Assembly: GCA_029953675.1 (NCBI GenBank)
Contig: JAMWBK010000002.1
Location: 558,001 to 622,000 of the forward strand
Direction: 5' to 3'
Source: Rhodosorus marinus
Taxonomy: Eukaryota > Rhodophyta > Stylonematophyceae > Stylonematales > Stylonemataceae
Length of the DNA stretch: 64,000 bases
Part shown: positions 34,838 through 45,874 of the stretch, one piece after another
Position numbering within the stretch: position 1 is the first letter of the stretch
Layout: each line of letters opens with the position of its first letter
Translations under genes and position numbers: made by a program
The notes under the pieces: generated by a model
The model's database searches: none
What the model saw: the letters and a program-made list of their open reading frames with translations, nothing else
What the model was told of the DNA's origin: nothing

Positions 34838-36300
34838 ATGGCAAAAGCACCATCAGTGCGAGGTGTTCTTCTGTCCCTGCATAGCAAGGTAGCAGGATGG
34901 GTTAAGTCGAACAGGAACTTGGCGGCGGCGATGCTGGGGGTATTCGACCTACTTCTGGTCATCGCAGCTATTGGTATTACATCTTACACGGAGATCGACT
35001 GGTTAACGTATATGGAACAGGTCGAGGTTTTCTTGAATGGCGAGCGGGACTATCATCAGATTGAGGGGCCTACAGGACCCGTCGTGTACCCGGCGAATTT
35101 TCTCTACATTTTCTCTGCCCTATACAAATTGACCGCTAGTGGCACCAGGATAGATCGAGCACAGATTGTTTTTGCAGTTTTTCATGCGCTGAACGTGTCG
35201 ATTGTGGCAAGGACGTATCTCGAGGACGAGAGGTTGGACATTTCCGTTCTGTTGCTGATCCTCCTATCGAGGCGCGTAATAAGCATCTACGTATTGAGAA
35301 TGTTCAACGACGGTGTCGAAGCTCTTCTTGCCAATCTTTCCGTCTTTCTTTTCTGTCGCAAGAAATACACACTTGGATGTATATTTCTAAGCCTGGCAGT
35401 TGGAGTCAAGATGAACGGCCTGCTCTATGTACCAGCTGTTGGAGTGCTTATGGTAGAAGAGCTTGGGTGGCCGAAAGCTGCTGGACACGTCCTTCTCTGC
35501 CTAATCATCCAGGTATACCAATAACCTGCAAAACGTGGCTGACAAGTTTCCAACCGCCGATTGATGATCAGCTACTGAGTTCTAACAAGCTGCCACTAGC
35601 GTTTACCTAACAGGTTGGACTAGGGATGCCTTTCGTTGTGCATCGCTGGCAGAGCTACTTTGGAAGGGCTTTCGAATTGGGAAGAGTGTTCCTCCTCAAG
35701 TGGAGCGTCAACTATGCGTTTCTACCAGAGGACGTGTTCCAGAGCTCACGTCTGGCTGCGTTCTTGATGGTAGTACATCTTTCACTCCTGATCCTCTTCA
35801 CCCATAAGCACTGGACTGCCCGATTCGGGGGAATTTTAAAACTCCTGGGCTTTCCGATTGCAGTAAGGGATGGCACCATAAAGCCTGGGGAGGGGACGGT
35901 TGCCACTTCGTCAGCAATCACTGCACTTCTAACCTGCAACATCATAGGATTGGCTTGTGCACGGAGCATTCACTACCAGTTCTATGCGTGGTATTTTCAT
36001 GGCCTCTCCTATCTCCTGTGGAAAACCGCTCTCCCCGTATCGGCGAGGTGAGCGAAAAAACGACATCCAACAACTACAGATAATTCGCGCGTATCTGAAA
36101 CGTAGATGTGTTTCTTTTCCAACAAACCCAGGATTTTGATCTTGCTGGTGATAGAACTTGTATACAACGTCTACCCACCACATCCGTACGCGTCTATGGC
36201 ACTTCACGTTTGCCATTTTGTGATTATCTATACGCTCTACTTGAAGGAAAATCTGTTCGTTGTCGCCGGTGCTCCGGAACGCGGAGAAAAAGACAAGTAG
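34838..36300 (+). CDS. ALG3: ALG3, dolichyl-P-Man:Man5GlcNAc2-PP-dolichol alpha-1,3-mannosyltransferase
   Basis: Three exons, 34838-35512, 35614-36047 and 36132-36300, 425 residues, with introns of 101 and 84 bp. It adds the sixth mannose to the lipid-linked oligosaccharide on the lumenal side of the ER, using dolichyl-phosphate mannose. Family blocks: TSYTEIDWLTYMEQVEVFLN, GERDYHQIEGPTGPVVYPAN, VLRMFNDGVEALLANL, VGVKMNGLLYVPA, LLKWSVNYAFLPEDVFQSSR and SIHYQFYAWYFHGLSYLLWK. Many hydrophobic segments are visible, as expected for a multi-pass GT-C enzyme; the lumenal Glu-Ile-Asp after the first membrane helix is the catalytic-type acidic motif. The tail is short and hydrophilic (PERGEKDK). The start ATG at 34838 is the first in frame and gives MAKAPSVRG before helix 1. 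Confidence 0.95.
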
Positions 36301-37211
36301 AAGAACGACATCCGTGGGAGAAAGCCGAATGGGCGCTCAGGTCAAACGCACGAGCATAATCTATAACGTCCAAATCGCTATCAGGCCATCCTAGCCGTCG
36401 ATCTTCAGCCATCATGCCTGTTCCGTATGTCTGGTCAAGCCTTGTCTCTACCTCTAGAAGGAGTATACGCCATTCGATGAATCATGTCGTAAACTCCCAC
36501 CGGAGGCGGGTGACAGCTTCAATTTTCACGCAAGACTGATACCATTGCGCCTAGAGCCGTACCCTGTGTCTTGTTGTACGGAAGCGAGATCCTGAGAGCT
36601 GGCTGGGAGCTGGAGTAAGACGTCGGAGTTTATCCGGACTCTCTCAGAGAGGTGCTCACGCAATCAAGAACGCGACCGGCACCAGCTGCATGAAGGTAGA
36701 ACCTCTGGGGGTCAACTGACCGCGTCAAACGGGCTTTTTCCCGAAACGATCGATGAGGGAAGGCAAGGATGGTGACGATTTCCGGTATGCCCGTCACGTC
36801 GTATTTCACAAATTTGGGCACGTTTCAAACAGCAACCGTGCATAGAGGGCTGGGTATGGGATATAATACTTCAGGCTAGATGCAGCTAGAATTATAGTGT
36901 CGCAAAACAGGCCTCCCACAAGGCCTCCTAGAAGCATCGGCATGCAAGTTCACAACCACCTTGGAATAAACAAAAAACTCTTTTTTTGGTTTCAACCAAA
37001 CAATCCCAATTTGATTCAGATTGAACTGAGAACATGAAGAAAAACACGTTTTGACAAGTATTCTTCCTGGTTTTGTAAATACGGAAAAAACCTGAATTTG
37101 AAGTTTTACTGAACAAGCTCGGCTCCGAGCCGAACCCGATTGGGTTTGCCATCACGGAGCCCCGTTCTCAGTTGGTGTAGGTGGCCAGGCAATGTTGTCT
37201 TAAGGATCACA

Positions 37212-37239
37212 TAGGCTATCCATTAGAATGGATAGCCTA
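37212..37239. repeat. perfect inverted repeat, 13-bp arms, 2-nt loop
   Basis: TAGGCTATCCATT, AG, then the exact reverse complement. It is intergenic, about 0.9 kb past the ALG3 stop. Confidence 0.92.
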
Positions 37240-37514
37240 GAATGAATCAGGTGTAACCAGACCGTGGGGTGAAGGGAGGTAAGGAGTACAGGTGGGGTTC
37301 TCCAATTTGTGGAGCGTTTGAGCTGCGACGGGATCAGTCCTATTCCCTCAATATTTTATCGCTTCCAAACTTAGCCAAACAACAGATTGTGTTGTTCCCC
37401 TGTTCCCATGGAGGTCTATGAAGAGGCGCACGAATTAGCCGTACACCACTTAGGGGTCCATGTCGACGAGCGGAATGTACTATCCGAAACCATTCAAAGC
37501 CCTTTTGACTTATG

Positions 37515-37564
37515 GCTCCGAAATGATAGCAGTGTGTTCTCCCACACTGCTATCATTTCGGAGC
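37515..37564. repeat. perfect inverted repeat, 22-bp arms, 6-nt loop
   Basis: The left arm at 37515-37536 begins GCTCCGAAATGATAGC and is matched by an exact reverse complement at 37543-37564; the loop is TTCTCC. No flanking direct repeat or transposase is seen. Confidence 0.93.
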
Positions 37565-39160
37565 GCAAACTTTGAAGCAAGTATGGGGCAACGACAAAGT
37601 TTCAGTTAGCAGAATTCAAACAGAAGCGGAATCCTCACCGTACCTGCATATGGTGGCTGAAACGGTCGTTGGCGCCCCCCAAAAATACACAAGCCGACCC
37701 TCCCTTCCCCACCGATAAACGGCAACAACGGAAAATCTTCTAAAATATTATCAAAATATATTAAAAAAGCTCCACTTTTCAATAGGGGTGGTATAATACT
37801 AGAAAGCAACTTTGAAGATTCTTCTCAACCTTGTGAGTGAGCGGCCACTTCTGACAGTCCCAGCTAGAAGGGATAACAACCCAAAACAACTACTGGGAAG
37901 AGTTTCAAGGAATCCTCTAACACTTAACTTGCTCCTACATTAGAACCGACACCAACTGGCTCACGGAACACGCGAACGAAACCTTTGACCAAACAAGCAA
38001 ACTCATCCTCTCCCAATCCCAACTACCACTCCAACCCACCCCCCCGGCGTTTTTCATTCAAAATCAACTCTACCAAAAAAGGGCCATTTTTCGCCGCTCT
38101 CAAAATGATAAGGACTCGAAATCCATATTGCTTGTATAAAATTTTAACGTCCGTGGGAACGCATTTTCGCCCAGAAGCTAAAATTCATGTTTTAGCGTCG
38201 AAATCTCGATGGATGAAAAATTTCACTTAAAGAACAAACCATTTTCTGTACATTGAAAAATTCTTCAACGGAAAATAATTATGAAATGAAAAAATATTTA
38301 CAGGCATTGACATTAACATGGAAAAAATATGTGGAAATTTTATTGTACCATAAATGGATATGATTGGAAAAAGAAAAGGCAACAGTGGCCATGATCTTTT
38401 TTTGTGGGGGTTCTATTTTGGCCCGGAGAAAGAAGGGTGTGAGGAGGTCTCTATCAGACAGGAGACTCTCCCTGTCAGGGGGATCCTTGACATTTTTTTT
38501 TCTTTTTTGGGGGGAGATTTTCCCCAAACCCATCTTTTTGAGTGTAAAACCGACGGTATGGTAAAAAAAAACCTGTCATTTTTGTGAAGAAGAAGACTAT
38601 TTGACGAGCTGCATTTTGATGAAGGAGTTGGTAGGCATTGGGGGGGGAAGAGTAAGGCGGGGAGAGAGAAGTGAGTGGTGAGGGACCTTTGTAGAAACGT
38701 TTTGGTTTTCATAGTGTTTTTTTTTGGTTTTTGCCTGGTTTGTGTGTTTCTAGATGTGTATATTTTCCTTTTGAGGTTCCGTCGTTGAGCTTTGGGGTTG
38801 TTGTGATTATTTTGCTTGTGTTTGTGGGAGTTGGTTTTTTTGTTGTTGTTGTTTGGGAGGGTTTCGGCGGGGAGGTAGGTGGGAGGTTTTTGTGTTTATG
38901 GTTTGTCGTTTGGAGCGCTTGTTGAGTAAAAGGATTTGGTTGGTGCTTGTGTTTTTTCTTTTTGGTTTTTGCAGGTGAGGAGAGTTGCTACTGCAGTGGT
39001 ACTGCTTTCTTGCGTGCTTTTTGGAAAGGACAGGGCGGACAGGTTTGATTGGAAAGCGAGGGGAGTGGGGAATTATCTGGGTGGCTATTTTGTCCAGAGG
39101 ACTAGACGCGAAAGGCCAAACGGTGCTGGGTCCGTGGATGCGGAGGTAGAAAGGAATATT

Positions 39161-39228
39161 GGTGTTTGGGTGGTGTTTGGGTGGTGTTTGGGTGGTGTTT
39201 GGGTGGTGTTTGGGGTGGTGTTTGGGTG
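39161..39228 (+). repeat. G/T minisatellite, 11-bp unit
   Basis: Six near-perfect tandem copies of GGTGTTTGGGT; one copy has an extra G. The GGG tracts recur every 11 bases. It lies about 0.16 kb upstream of the start codon at 39385, in the G/T-rich leader. Confidence 0.9.
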
Positions 39229-39384
39229 TGTACTACTATGTTTATTGGACGTGGACTTGGTACAACTTGAAACCGAGGCCGGGTGAATTTTAATTGCGAT
39301 GTACGCGGGTCTCCGCCTTGAGACGAGGAAACGCTGAAGAGTCCGAGAGTAGTTTTGGTTGGGTCTGCAGTGGACCGTGAAGGA

Positions 39385-39937
39385 ATGGGTCTTTTCAGTT
39401 CCTGTTGTGGTCGTGGGGATGCGGATGCTGTGCATATTGGTAACGAGCATCTGAGCAAGACTCGAAAGGAAGATGGGAATCTGAGAGAACGACAAGATAA
39501 GGAAGGACTCGGATTTCTCCAGACCGAGAACGGAACGAAGAGAGAACCTTGTAAGTAGCTAGCTGTCCTGTTGATTTGTTTAGCTTCGTTTGCGTTTGAT
39601 CGTTTGGGGTACTCTGGTCCTTCCACTTGCTAATGTTTCGCGTTGATTCTCTTCATCAGATACTGCCCTGCAGAAAAGGCAGAGATTAGATGTTGTTGTT
39701 GAAAAAGGCTATCCGGGTGTAACTGTACGCGAAGAGCGATCAGGGGAAGAGAGCTTGGGTAAGTACGAGGCGATTAAGAAGTGGGCAGGTGCCATTGATG
39801 AATCGCAACTATCAAGCCTCGAGGTTCGGCCAGATGAAATTAAGAACATTGAAGATGTAGTATATGTGGAGAAATCGGGTGCAGTTGCTCCCCCGACTGA
39901 TGCCGACAGGGTCCCACAGCGCTCTCATTTCAAGTAG
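39385..39937 (+). CDS. small protein with N-terminal myristoylation/palmitoylation motif
   Basis: Exons 39385-39550 and 39660-39937, 147 residues, with one 109-bp intron (GTAAGT..CAG). The start MGLFSSCCGRGD has Gly2 and Ser6, the N-myristoyltransferase pattern, and Cys7-Cys8, a usual palmitoylation pair, so the protein is probably anchored to a membrane. The rest is charged, with a predicted helix near KYEAIKKWAGAIDESQLSSL. I do not recognise the family. The N-terminus recalls small lipidated scaffold proteins such as LAMTOR1/Meh1, but the remainder does not clearly match. The stop at 39935-39937 may be skipped by an intron 39934-39997 into the duplicated exon-like units that follow; the frame does not continue well, so I end the gene at this stop. 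Confidence 0.5.
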
Positions 39938-41194
39938 TTTTCCGGCCTACGAAGGTGCGTCTATGAAAGGCACCGCCTAACCTTAATTTTGGCGTAGTTG
40001 CTTCTGTTCCCGCTAAGTTGCCGAGAGTACCTGAGCAGGAGGACAGGTACTGGGGTAGCCAGCCGGGCTCCACTCACTGTGGAAAGAAGTGGGAAACTTC
40101 TTGTGTTTTTTTTACGATTAATGTGTGAGCATTTTTTTGGATGAGTTGATGGTCTGCTGGGATGACCGGTGCAGCCAAAACAGGGGGCTAACCTTTGTGC
40201 TTCCTCCGCAATGTTTCCGGGCAGCTGTTCCCGTTAAGTTGCCGAGAGTACCTGAGCAGGAGGACAGGTGCTGGGGTAGCCAACCTGGCTCCACTCAGTG
40301 TGGAAAGAAGTGGGAAACTTCTTGTGTTTACGATTTATGTGTGAGCATTTTTTGGATGAGTTGATGGTCTGCTGGGATGACCGGTGACAGCCAAAACAGA
40401 GGGCCAACCTTTGTGCTTCCTGCGCAATCTTTCCGGGCAGAGGAATTATGAGGGTTGTGGACTATTGGAGGAAAAGTGCCGCCCATAACGTTTAGGTATC
40501 TGACCCGTGGGAATCAGAGCCGTTCCCCGCTAAAGGTCGATAGAAGAGAAATTTTTAACAGGTAGTGGTGAAAAAAATCGAAAACGGAGGAGGCCAGTGA
40601 GTTTGAACCGTTGACTCTCCTCGAAGAACTGACTATATTGGTGTGTAGGATGAATCGGCCGTTTTCGCTCAGTAGCATGTGAATAAATTTAAATTTGGCA
40701 CTGCCGCTTCCATGGAATAGAATATCATACTTTCTCACCAGTACCTCAGACAAAGAGACTGTTGAGAATCCTGTGTAGATTCCGAATAAAATTTCAGAAA
40801 ATCTGCCATCCCTGGTTTCTGTTTTTATTTCTACCACTCCCATTGCCATTGCGTTCAGCACGCCGGGTGAGCGGAAAGTCTCTACAAAGGTTGTTATCAA
40901 GAAACCCTTGCAAATGAAACAGAACAAAGATGGATTACACTTTGTACACTGGTCCCAAGAAAAAAGTTAATACAATTGGATTCGTCGGCAACCGTTAACA
41001 GAGTCCGAAAGGCCAAAACACACGTGGAAGAGGTCCTGAACTTCAAAACCCAAACCCTACCACCGAGAGTTCCTCAGTTCTCCGTCTCGTTACTGACATC
41101 CGTGTCCTCCAGTTCGCTACATTTCAGAAAGCCAATGTAAACGCGATTCAAAATCAGGACGAGCTCTAGAGATGAACGGAAATAAGATTCGTTT
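39938..41194. other. intergenic region after the acylated-protein gene
   Basis: About 1.26 kb. It holds the tandem duplication 40004-40440. The remainder (40441-41194) has a 137-codon open frame on the minus strand (40514-40927) with no recognisable motif, which I do not call. Confidence 0.45.
40004..40440 (+). repeat. tandem duplication of an exon-plus-intron-like unit, about 220 bp
   Basis: Units 40004-40224 and 40225-40440 are highly similar. Each starts CTGTTCCCGYTAAGTTGCCG, encodes in one frame KLPRVPEQEDR then GSQPGST and CGKKWETSC, then reaches a GTGAGC donor-like site (40125, 40341), and ends after exactly 100 bases at TTCCGGGCAG, an acceptor-like site preceded by CTAAC in unit 1 (CCAAC in unit 2). 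A T-run length difference (unit 1 longer) changes the frame near the exon end. It could be duplicated exons of the upstream gene or a non-coding transcript. Confidence 0.85.
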
Positions 41195-44100
41195 CTAAAT
41201 TACGCACCTGCCACCTCGCGGAGTACCTGGATCCCCAGCACGCCGATCCGCAAACTTGGAATTCAGTAAATTCTGGCTCATCTTAATCAATTCTTCCTCG
41301 GGTCTCGTAGCGATGCTCAGCGTCAAGGACCTTTTCTTCTTCAATGCACCTTTCTTCGAATCCGAATCTGCCGGTTTAAGTCTATCTGCAGAAGGACTGG
41401 TAGCCAATTCCGGCTCTATGAGACTCTCGGAGGGAAAAGACGAGCTGTCACTGTGAGCCTCTATTGGAGGGGATCGCCCGAATTGAAGGTTCTGAAGGGT
41501 GGAAGTCACGTTCTCAGCTCGTGTTTCAAGTTCACGAGATTGGGCTGACGCGCTAGTAGTCTCATTGTCCTCCTCAACCAGGCTATAGTCGTCGGTTAGC
41601 GAGTGCATATCGTCAGCGCTCGGAAAAGAGGACAGTTTCGCTTCCCCAGTATCCTTCGCCTCATACTGATCGTCGGCATAGCCAGGTTTGCCTTCAGGCC
41701 AATGAGCTGGTGTCACATCAATTCTTTCTACAAGCTCTGGGGAGATCCTGGGACTCAGCATCACGGGAGAAACCAGGATTCCGGGGGAGAGAGCACCCTC
41801 GCTATGTTCCAAACTCGAGAGTTCACCGTCCTCAGTAGGCTCATTCATCTCAATCAGCTCCCGATGGCCTGATATGAAGGCATCAAGTGACTTCGGCTTC
41901 ACCCTCTCATCGACAGACTCTGAATTCCACAAATCGACGGGCAGGTTGGGATGCCAAAGGTGTACTTCCGTAGGATGCTTCGAATTTAGCCTTTCCTCGG
42001 TTTCAGAAACAGAGAACATTCTGAGGGAGCCAGCACTCACAGCCACCTCATCATTCCAGTCCTCCCTCAACACGTCTATGCATTTCCAAATTGCTGGTGG
42101 CAAGCTGGGGGCCCGATTTCCAACTCCGTTCATGTAGCGCAAACGCAGGTACGTTTCCGTCATCAAAAGTCCCCAAGACCTTTCCTCGGAAACTCCGCTT
42201 TGCATGCACTTGCCAGCTTGATCAAAGACGCGGCTTTCTGCAAACTTTGCCAGCAGACCCCATCGCTTAGATTCCGAAGCGCGTCCACCGCCGAAAACCG
42301 TGGCATAAAACAATAAGTTAACGACTGCGCATTGCACCCATAGTGACAACAACGACAGTGGTTTAGACGAAGTGTGCTTCTTCAGTGTGGTCAATGCATC
42401 CCAAATTTGCTCCAGGTCCTTCAACCCGATAACTGAGGCTCCAGATCTTCGTCCAAGAGCCAGTCCCAAAAACATTTCTTTCAAGAAGTCGAGGCATGCC
42501 CTTTGAATCGTGTGGTCTGCATGTTGAGTAGAAGCTAGTGTTTGAGATGCGATGTGGCAAAGAAAGCCCAATCCTTTCTCTTCCATATCTCTATCCACCG
42601 GCTCCGCGCGTCGGCAGCTAACTTGACCCAATCTCACCACGCCGTCAACAACTTTAGGCTCGTCGGACTCGTCTCCGGTTGGGGACACAACAAACAGAAC
42701 GTCCATTGAAGCACAAAACAATTCCAATCCGGCGAGGCGTACACGAGAGTCCATATGTCCATGCATCATCAAGCATGTCCCAAAAATATCTCCCAGCAAA
42801 GCAGCAACGTATTTCCTGTGTCGACCTGTTTTTGACGCAGCTGTCAAACAGGCAACGGCTAGAGACGCGTAGTCAATCATCTCCTCCAATGACGATGTTT
42901 GACTCCTTAAATCCGATGAACAAATTGTGGAACCGGTAGATTTGTCCGGCAACGAACTGAATCTGTCAAAACAAGAGGCCAACAGGACGTGCAAGTAGAA
43001 CGACTCAATGTGGGCATTATCCTCCAGCGATCTGGGCAAGCTAAAGCTCGAAAAGCCTTCTCCACGCTCCTTTTCATACTCGCGAAGAGCACTCAGCGCC
43101 GCCTCACCGTCAATCGGAGATGTGGATACAAGAACGGACGCCAAATGTTCTAAAAGAAGATCCGCACGATCCTGCGTTTCCACAGATGTTTGAGTTGCCA
43201 AACCATGCAACAAGCCAAGTATATCTTTCGGCATAAGGTGTCTTGCAGACGCAGTTGCAAGAATCCCAACCAGCTCAAAAAGCTCTACGTGAACGGCACA
43301 AGGTAGCCATGGAATCAGAGTTCGCAGCAGTCCCTTCATTGACAGTCCTTCGCGATTGTTGATTCTTTCATTCAGCTCGTGGTTAGCTCCGTTCGCAATA
43401 ACGATCAGGAGCTGCAGCAAGCCCTTCGGAGGGGAGCGAACTTTCAGTCTTTCAACTAAAAACTCGAAAACCTCCTTCATCTTCCGCAACTGCTCGACTT
43501 CGCCTCGAATATTCCTCGGGATCAACCTGATGACAAGCCACATGGCCTTCCACAATTCCTCCAAGGTGGCCAGAACGGGTTCCAAATTCAGACGGTCGCT
43601 TGAGCTTTCCGTACTTGGGTTCGGTGAATTCAGCATCGCGAGGCTAACTCCAGCCTCAAAATGAGCTACATCCAACATAATGCTCCTTGAAAGCTCCGCA
43701 ATCGTAGTTAGAATACTATTGTACAAGTCTATTACAGCATATGCGTCTGCGACCATTGGGCACGGCTCCAAGGCTGACACGCAGTCTACTACCATTCCCA
43801 GAACGCGATTCAGAGCTTTTGTGTCTGTCACGTGCAGACGTAATTCATCACCTTCTCCAGAGGCTACCTCAAACCTGATCCTATGCCCGGACACAATTGA
43901 GCTGGCGCTGGATTGTGACGATTTCATCGAGTCGGGTTGACTGTAATCTTGTTCCGTCACTTCGAATAGCCCCTCGAGGAGATCTTTCATGAGTACAAGA
44001 TATTTGCTAAACATGCTGGCCTCAACCCGTTTCGCCGCCAAGGCGAGTGATTTGACCACGGAGTCCCAGCATATCAAAGCAGTATCCCTCAGTTGTGGAG

Positions 44101-45874
44101 GGATGCGATCAGCCCGCGAGGGAGCCCGGGATGCGTAGCAAAGGAAGAGGACGAGATCAGTAGGGATTTCGACGTCTCCCTGGAGCGCATTCACCACAAC
44201 GCTAACCATCCGCAAGCTGTGCGCAAGAGCTGAGTGCAAACTCTCCTCCTCGTCGAACCCAATTCCAAGCTCGTCCATATCATCGATTGAAACCAGTGGA
44301 ACAAGAGTTGACTGAAAGAGGTCCTGCAGGATGTGATTATCAACAAACGGCAGCATTCCGCAGACAGAATCTAATATATTTCCAAAAACGAGTGACAGCG
44401 TCTGCACGGCGGATTGAGCTGACTCCACTCGAGCTAGATACTTTTGGCTCTTCAAAACACATCCAACAATCGGCTCGAGGTATTCTCCAATCTCAGTGCT
44501 CAAGACTTCAACCATGAATTCCAAGACCCTTTGCGAGGGGAAAAAAGCACAATGCGACGCGACGTCAGAGAGGTGACATTGCTCTCGGATATGATTCTTG
44601 ACGTCCTAGGTCAAGAATCATAAGGCATGCGTGAGAAGGCGGGACTCACTTAGCTCCTGCAACACGAATCACAATAGATTCATTGTGCTCAATGGCTGAG
44701 GTCACTATGTCTACCAGTGCAGGTTGGCAATAGAGCAAAGCAGTTTTTGCGTCCAGATATGTCACATCCGGAATGAGCCCAAGTTTCTTCTTCCGGGTCT
44801 TTGCGAAGGTTGCCGTCCGAACCAAAGTCGGAATGATCTCCGGCAACTGCTGTTCGCACTCCAGGAACGAGCAAACAGCAAGCAGCAGGACTTGCTCCCC
44901 CCAGAGGTATATCTCTTCTGCAATTTTTGGGTACGTAGCCGCCGCTAGCTCAGTTTCCCCTGCGGCGCGTAAGAAGATTTCCGCAGCCTGGCGATGGCGC
45001 CGTGAGTTGATTAAAGCGACCCCGCAGAGCGTATCGGTTTCTGCTCTGTCCAACGGAAACTCATCGATATAGGAGAGGACAAAGGATGTGTTCAAAAGCA
45101 CCTGAAACCAATCGGAGAATCTCCATCAATAAAACCGCAATGCTGCAATTCTGTTAAACAAATTTAAGCGCCCTCATGCAACACAAACAACGAACCTTCA
45201 GCCGGCTCGGAGTAGGATTCGCACCGCGTGGAAAGCCGACTACATTCACACCCATAATTCGGGCCGCGACAGAGTCCGTCCCTTCCAAATCCAAAATTCC
45301 AATACGAAGTGTTCTCGCTGCCCTGTCAACTTCGAAAAGTCTCTTTCGAAGCTTCGAAACACCGTTCTTACTACTTCCCTCCTCGTCGAATTTCACGGTG
45401 ATCTCATCTCCGCTGAATACAAGTGTTTCATACGTGACACCATCGACGCTCCTTTCCAGAATAACGTCGTCCAAGCGCCACGAGCACTGGGATGGGACCC
45501 TAATAACACAGCTCATGACAAGAGATGGACCTGAAGAGCCGTAAAGAATTGCGGGATTCCGTTCAGAAAACAGTCAAGTCCTATGTTTGCTTCCACCGTT
45601 GCCTTAGGAGAAGCAGCTGTCGTCTCATGAGCAACTCTAGCATGGGTGCAAAGCTGTCCAGGAAATTCTTCGAACTTGGCGTACTTATCAATTTCGCAGT
45701 GAAATAGTATCTCCTTCTTTCAGCGATCTGGGATGTCCCAGTCGCTTCATAGTTAATTTTCACGGACTGGAGCACGCTCTTCTCAAAAGCACAGCTTTGG
45801 ACTAGCCCATCTAGCTTAAACTGTATCGATTTGCTCAACAAATCGTCGTCACTATGACTACCCATCTGGTCCAA
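41195..45874 (-). CDS. large helical-repeat protein with N-terminal beta-sandwich, unknown family
   Basis: Exons 45685-45874, 45196-45530, 44650-45101 and 41195-44528, 1436 residues. The introns are 154, 94 and 121 bp, and frame is kept at each. The last exon is a single open frame of 3.3 kb. Residues about 85-175 look like a discoidin/galactose-binding-type beta-sandwich (WRLDDVILERSVDGVTYETL then RAARTLRIGILDLEG). The rest, to about residue 1150, is alpha-helical and rich in Leu/Ala/Val in the way of HEAT or ARM repeats. The C-terminal 250 residues are Ser/Glu/Pro-rich and disordered, ending in a basic patch (KKGALKKKRSLTLS). I do not recognise the family; large scaffold or trafficking proteins have this layout. 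The start at 45874 is the first Met; a second is at 45865. A perfect hairpin lies inside intron 3 (44590-44622). Confidence 0.7.
44590..44622. repeat. perfect inverted repeat, 13-bp arms, 7-nt loop, inside an intron
   Basis: TATGATTCTTGAC, GTCCTAG, then the exact reverse complement. It lies within the 121-bp intron 44529-44649 of the 1436-residue protein gene. Confidence 0.92.

Larger units (their letters stand above)
36301..39384. other. long intergenic region with hairpins and minisatellite
   Basis: About 3.1 kb between ALG3 (+) and the small acylated-protein gene (+). It holds two perfect hairpins (37212-37239 and 37515-37564). From about 38610 to 39250 the plus strand is rich in G and T and poor in C, upstream of the next plus-strand gene, and contains the minisatellite at 39161-39228. 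No gene was recognised. Confidence 0.5.

Noticed and set aside
40590-40650. Possible tRNA T-arm (GGTTCAAAC on the minus strand)
   Set aside because: No acceptor stem, D-arm or anticodon arm could be folded around it.
40514-40927. 137-codon open frame on the minus strand
   Set aside because: No recognisable motif, no splice partners and no coding context; length alone is not convincing in this sequence.
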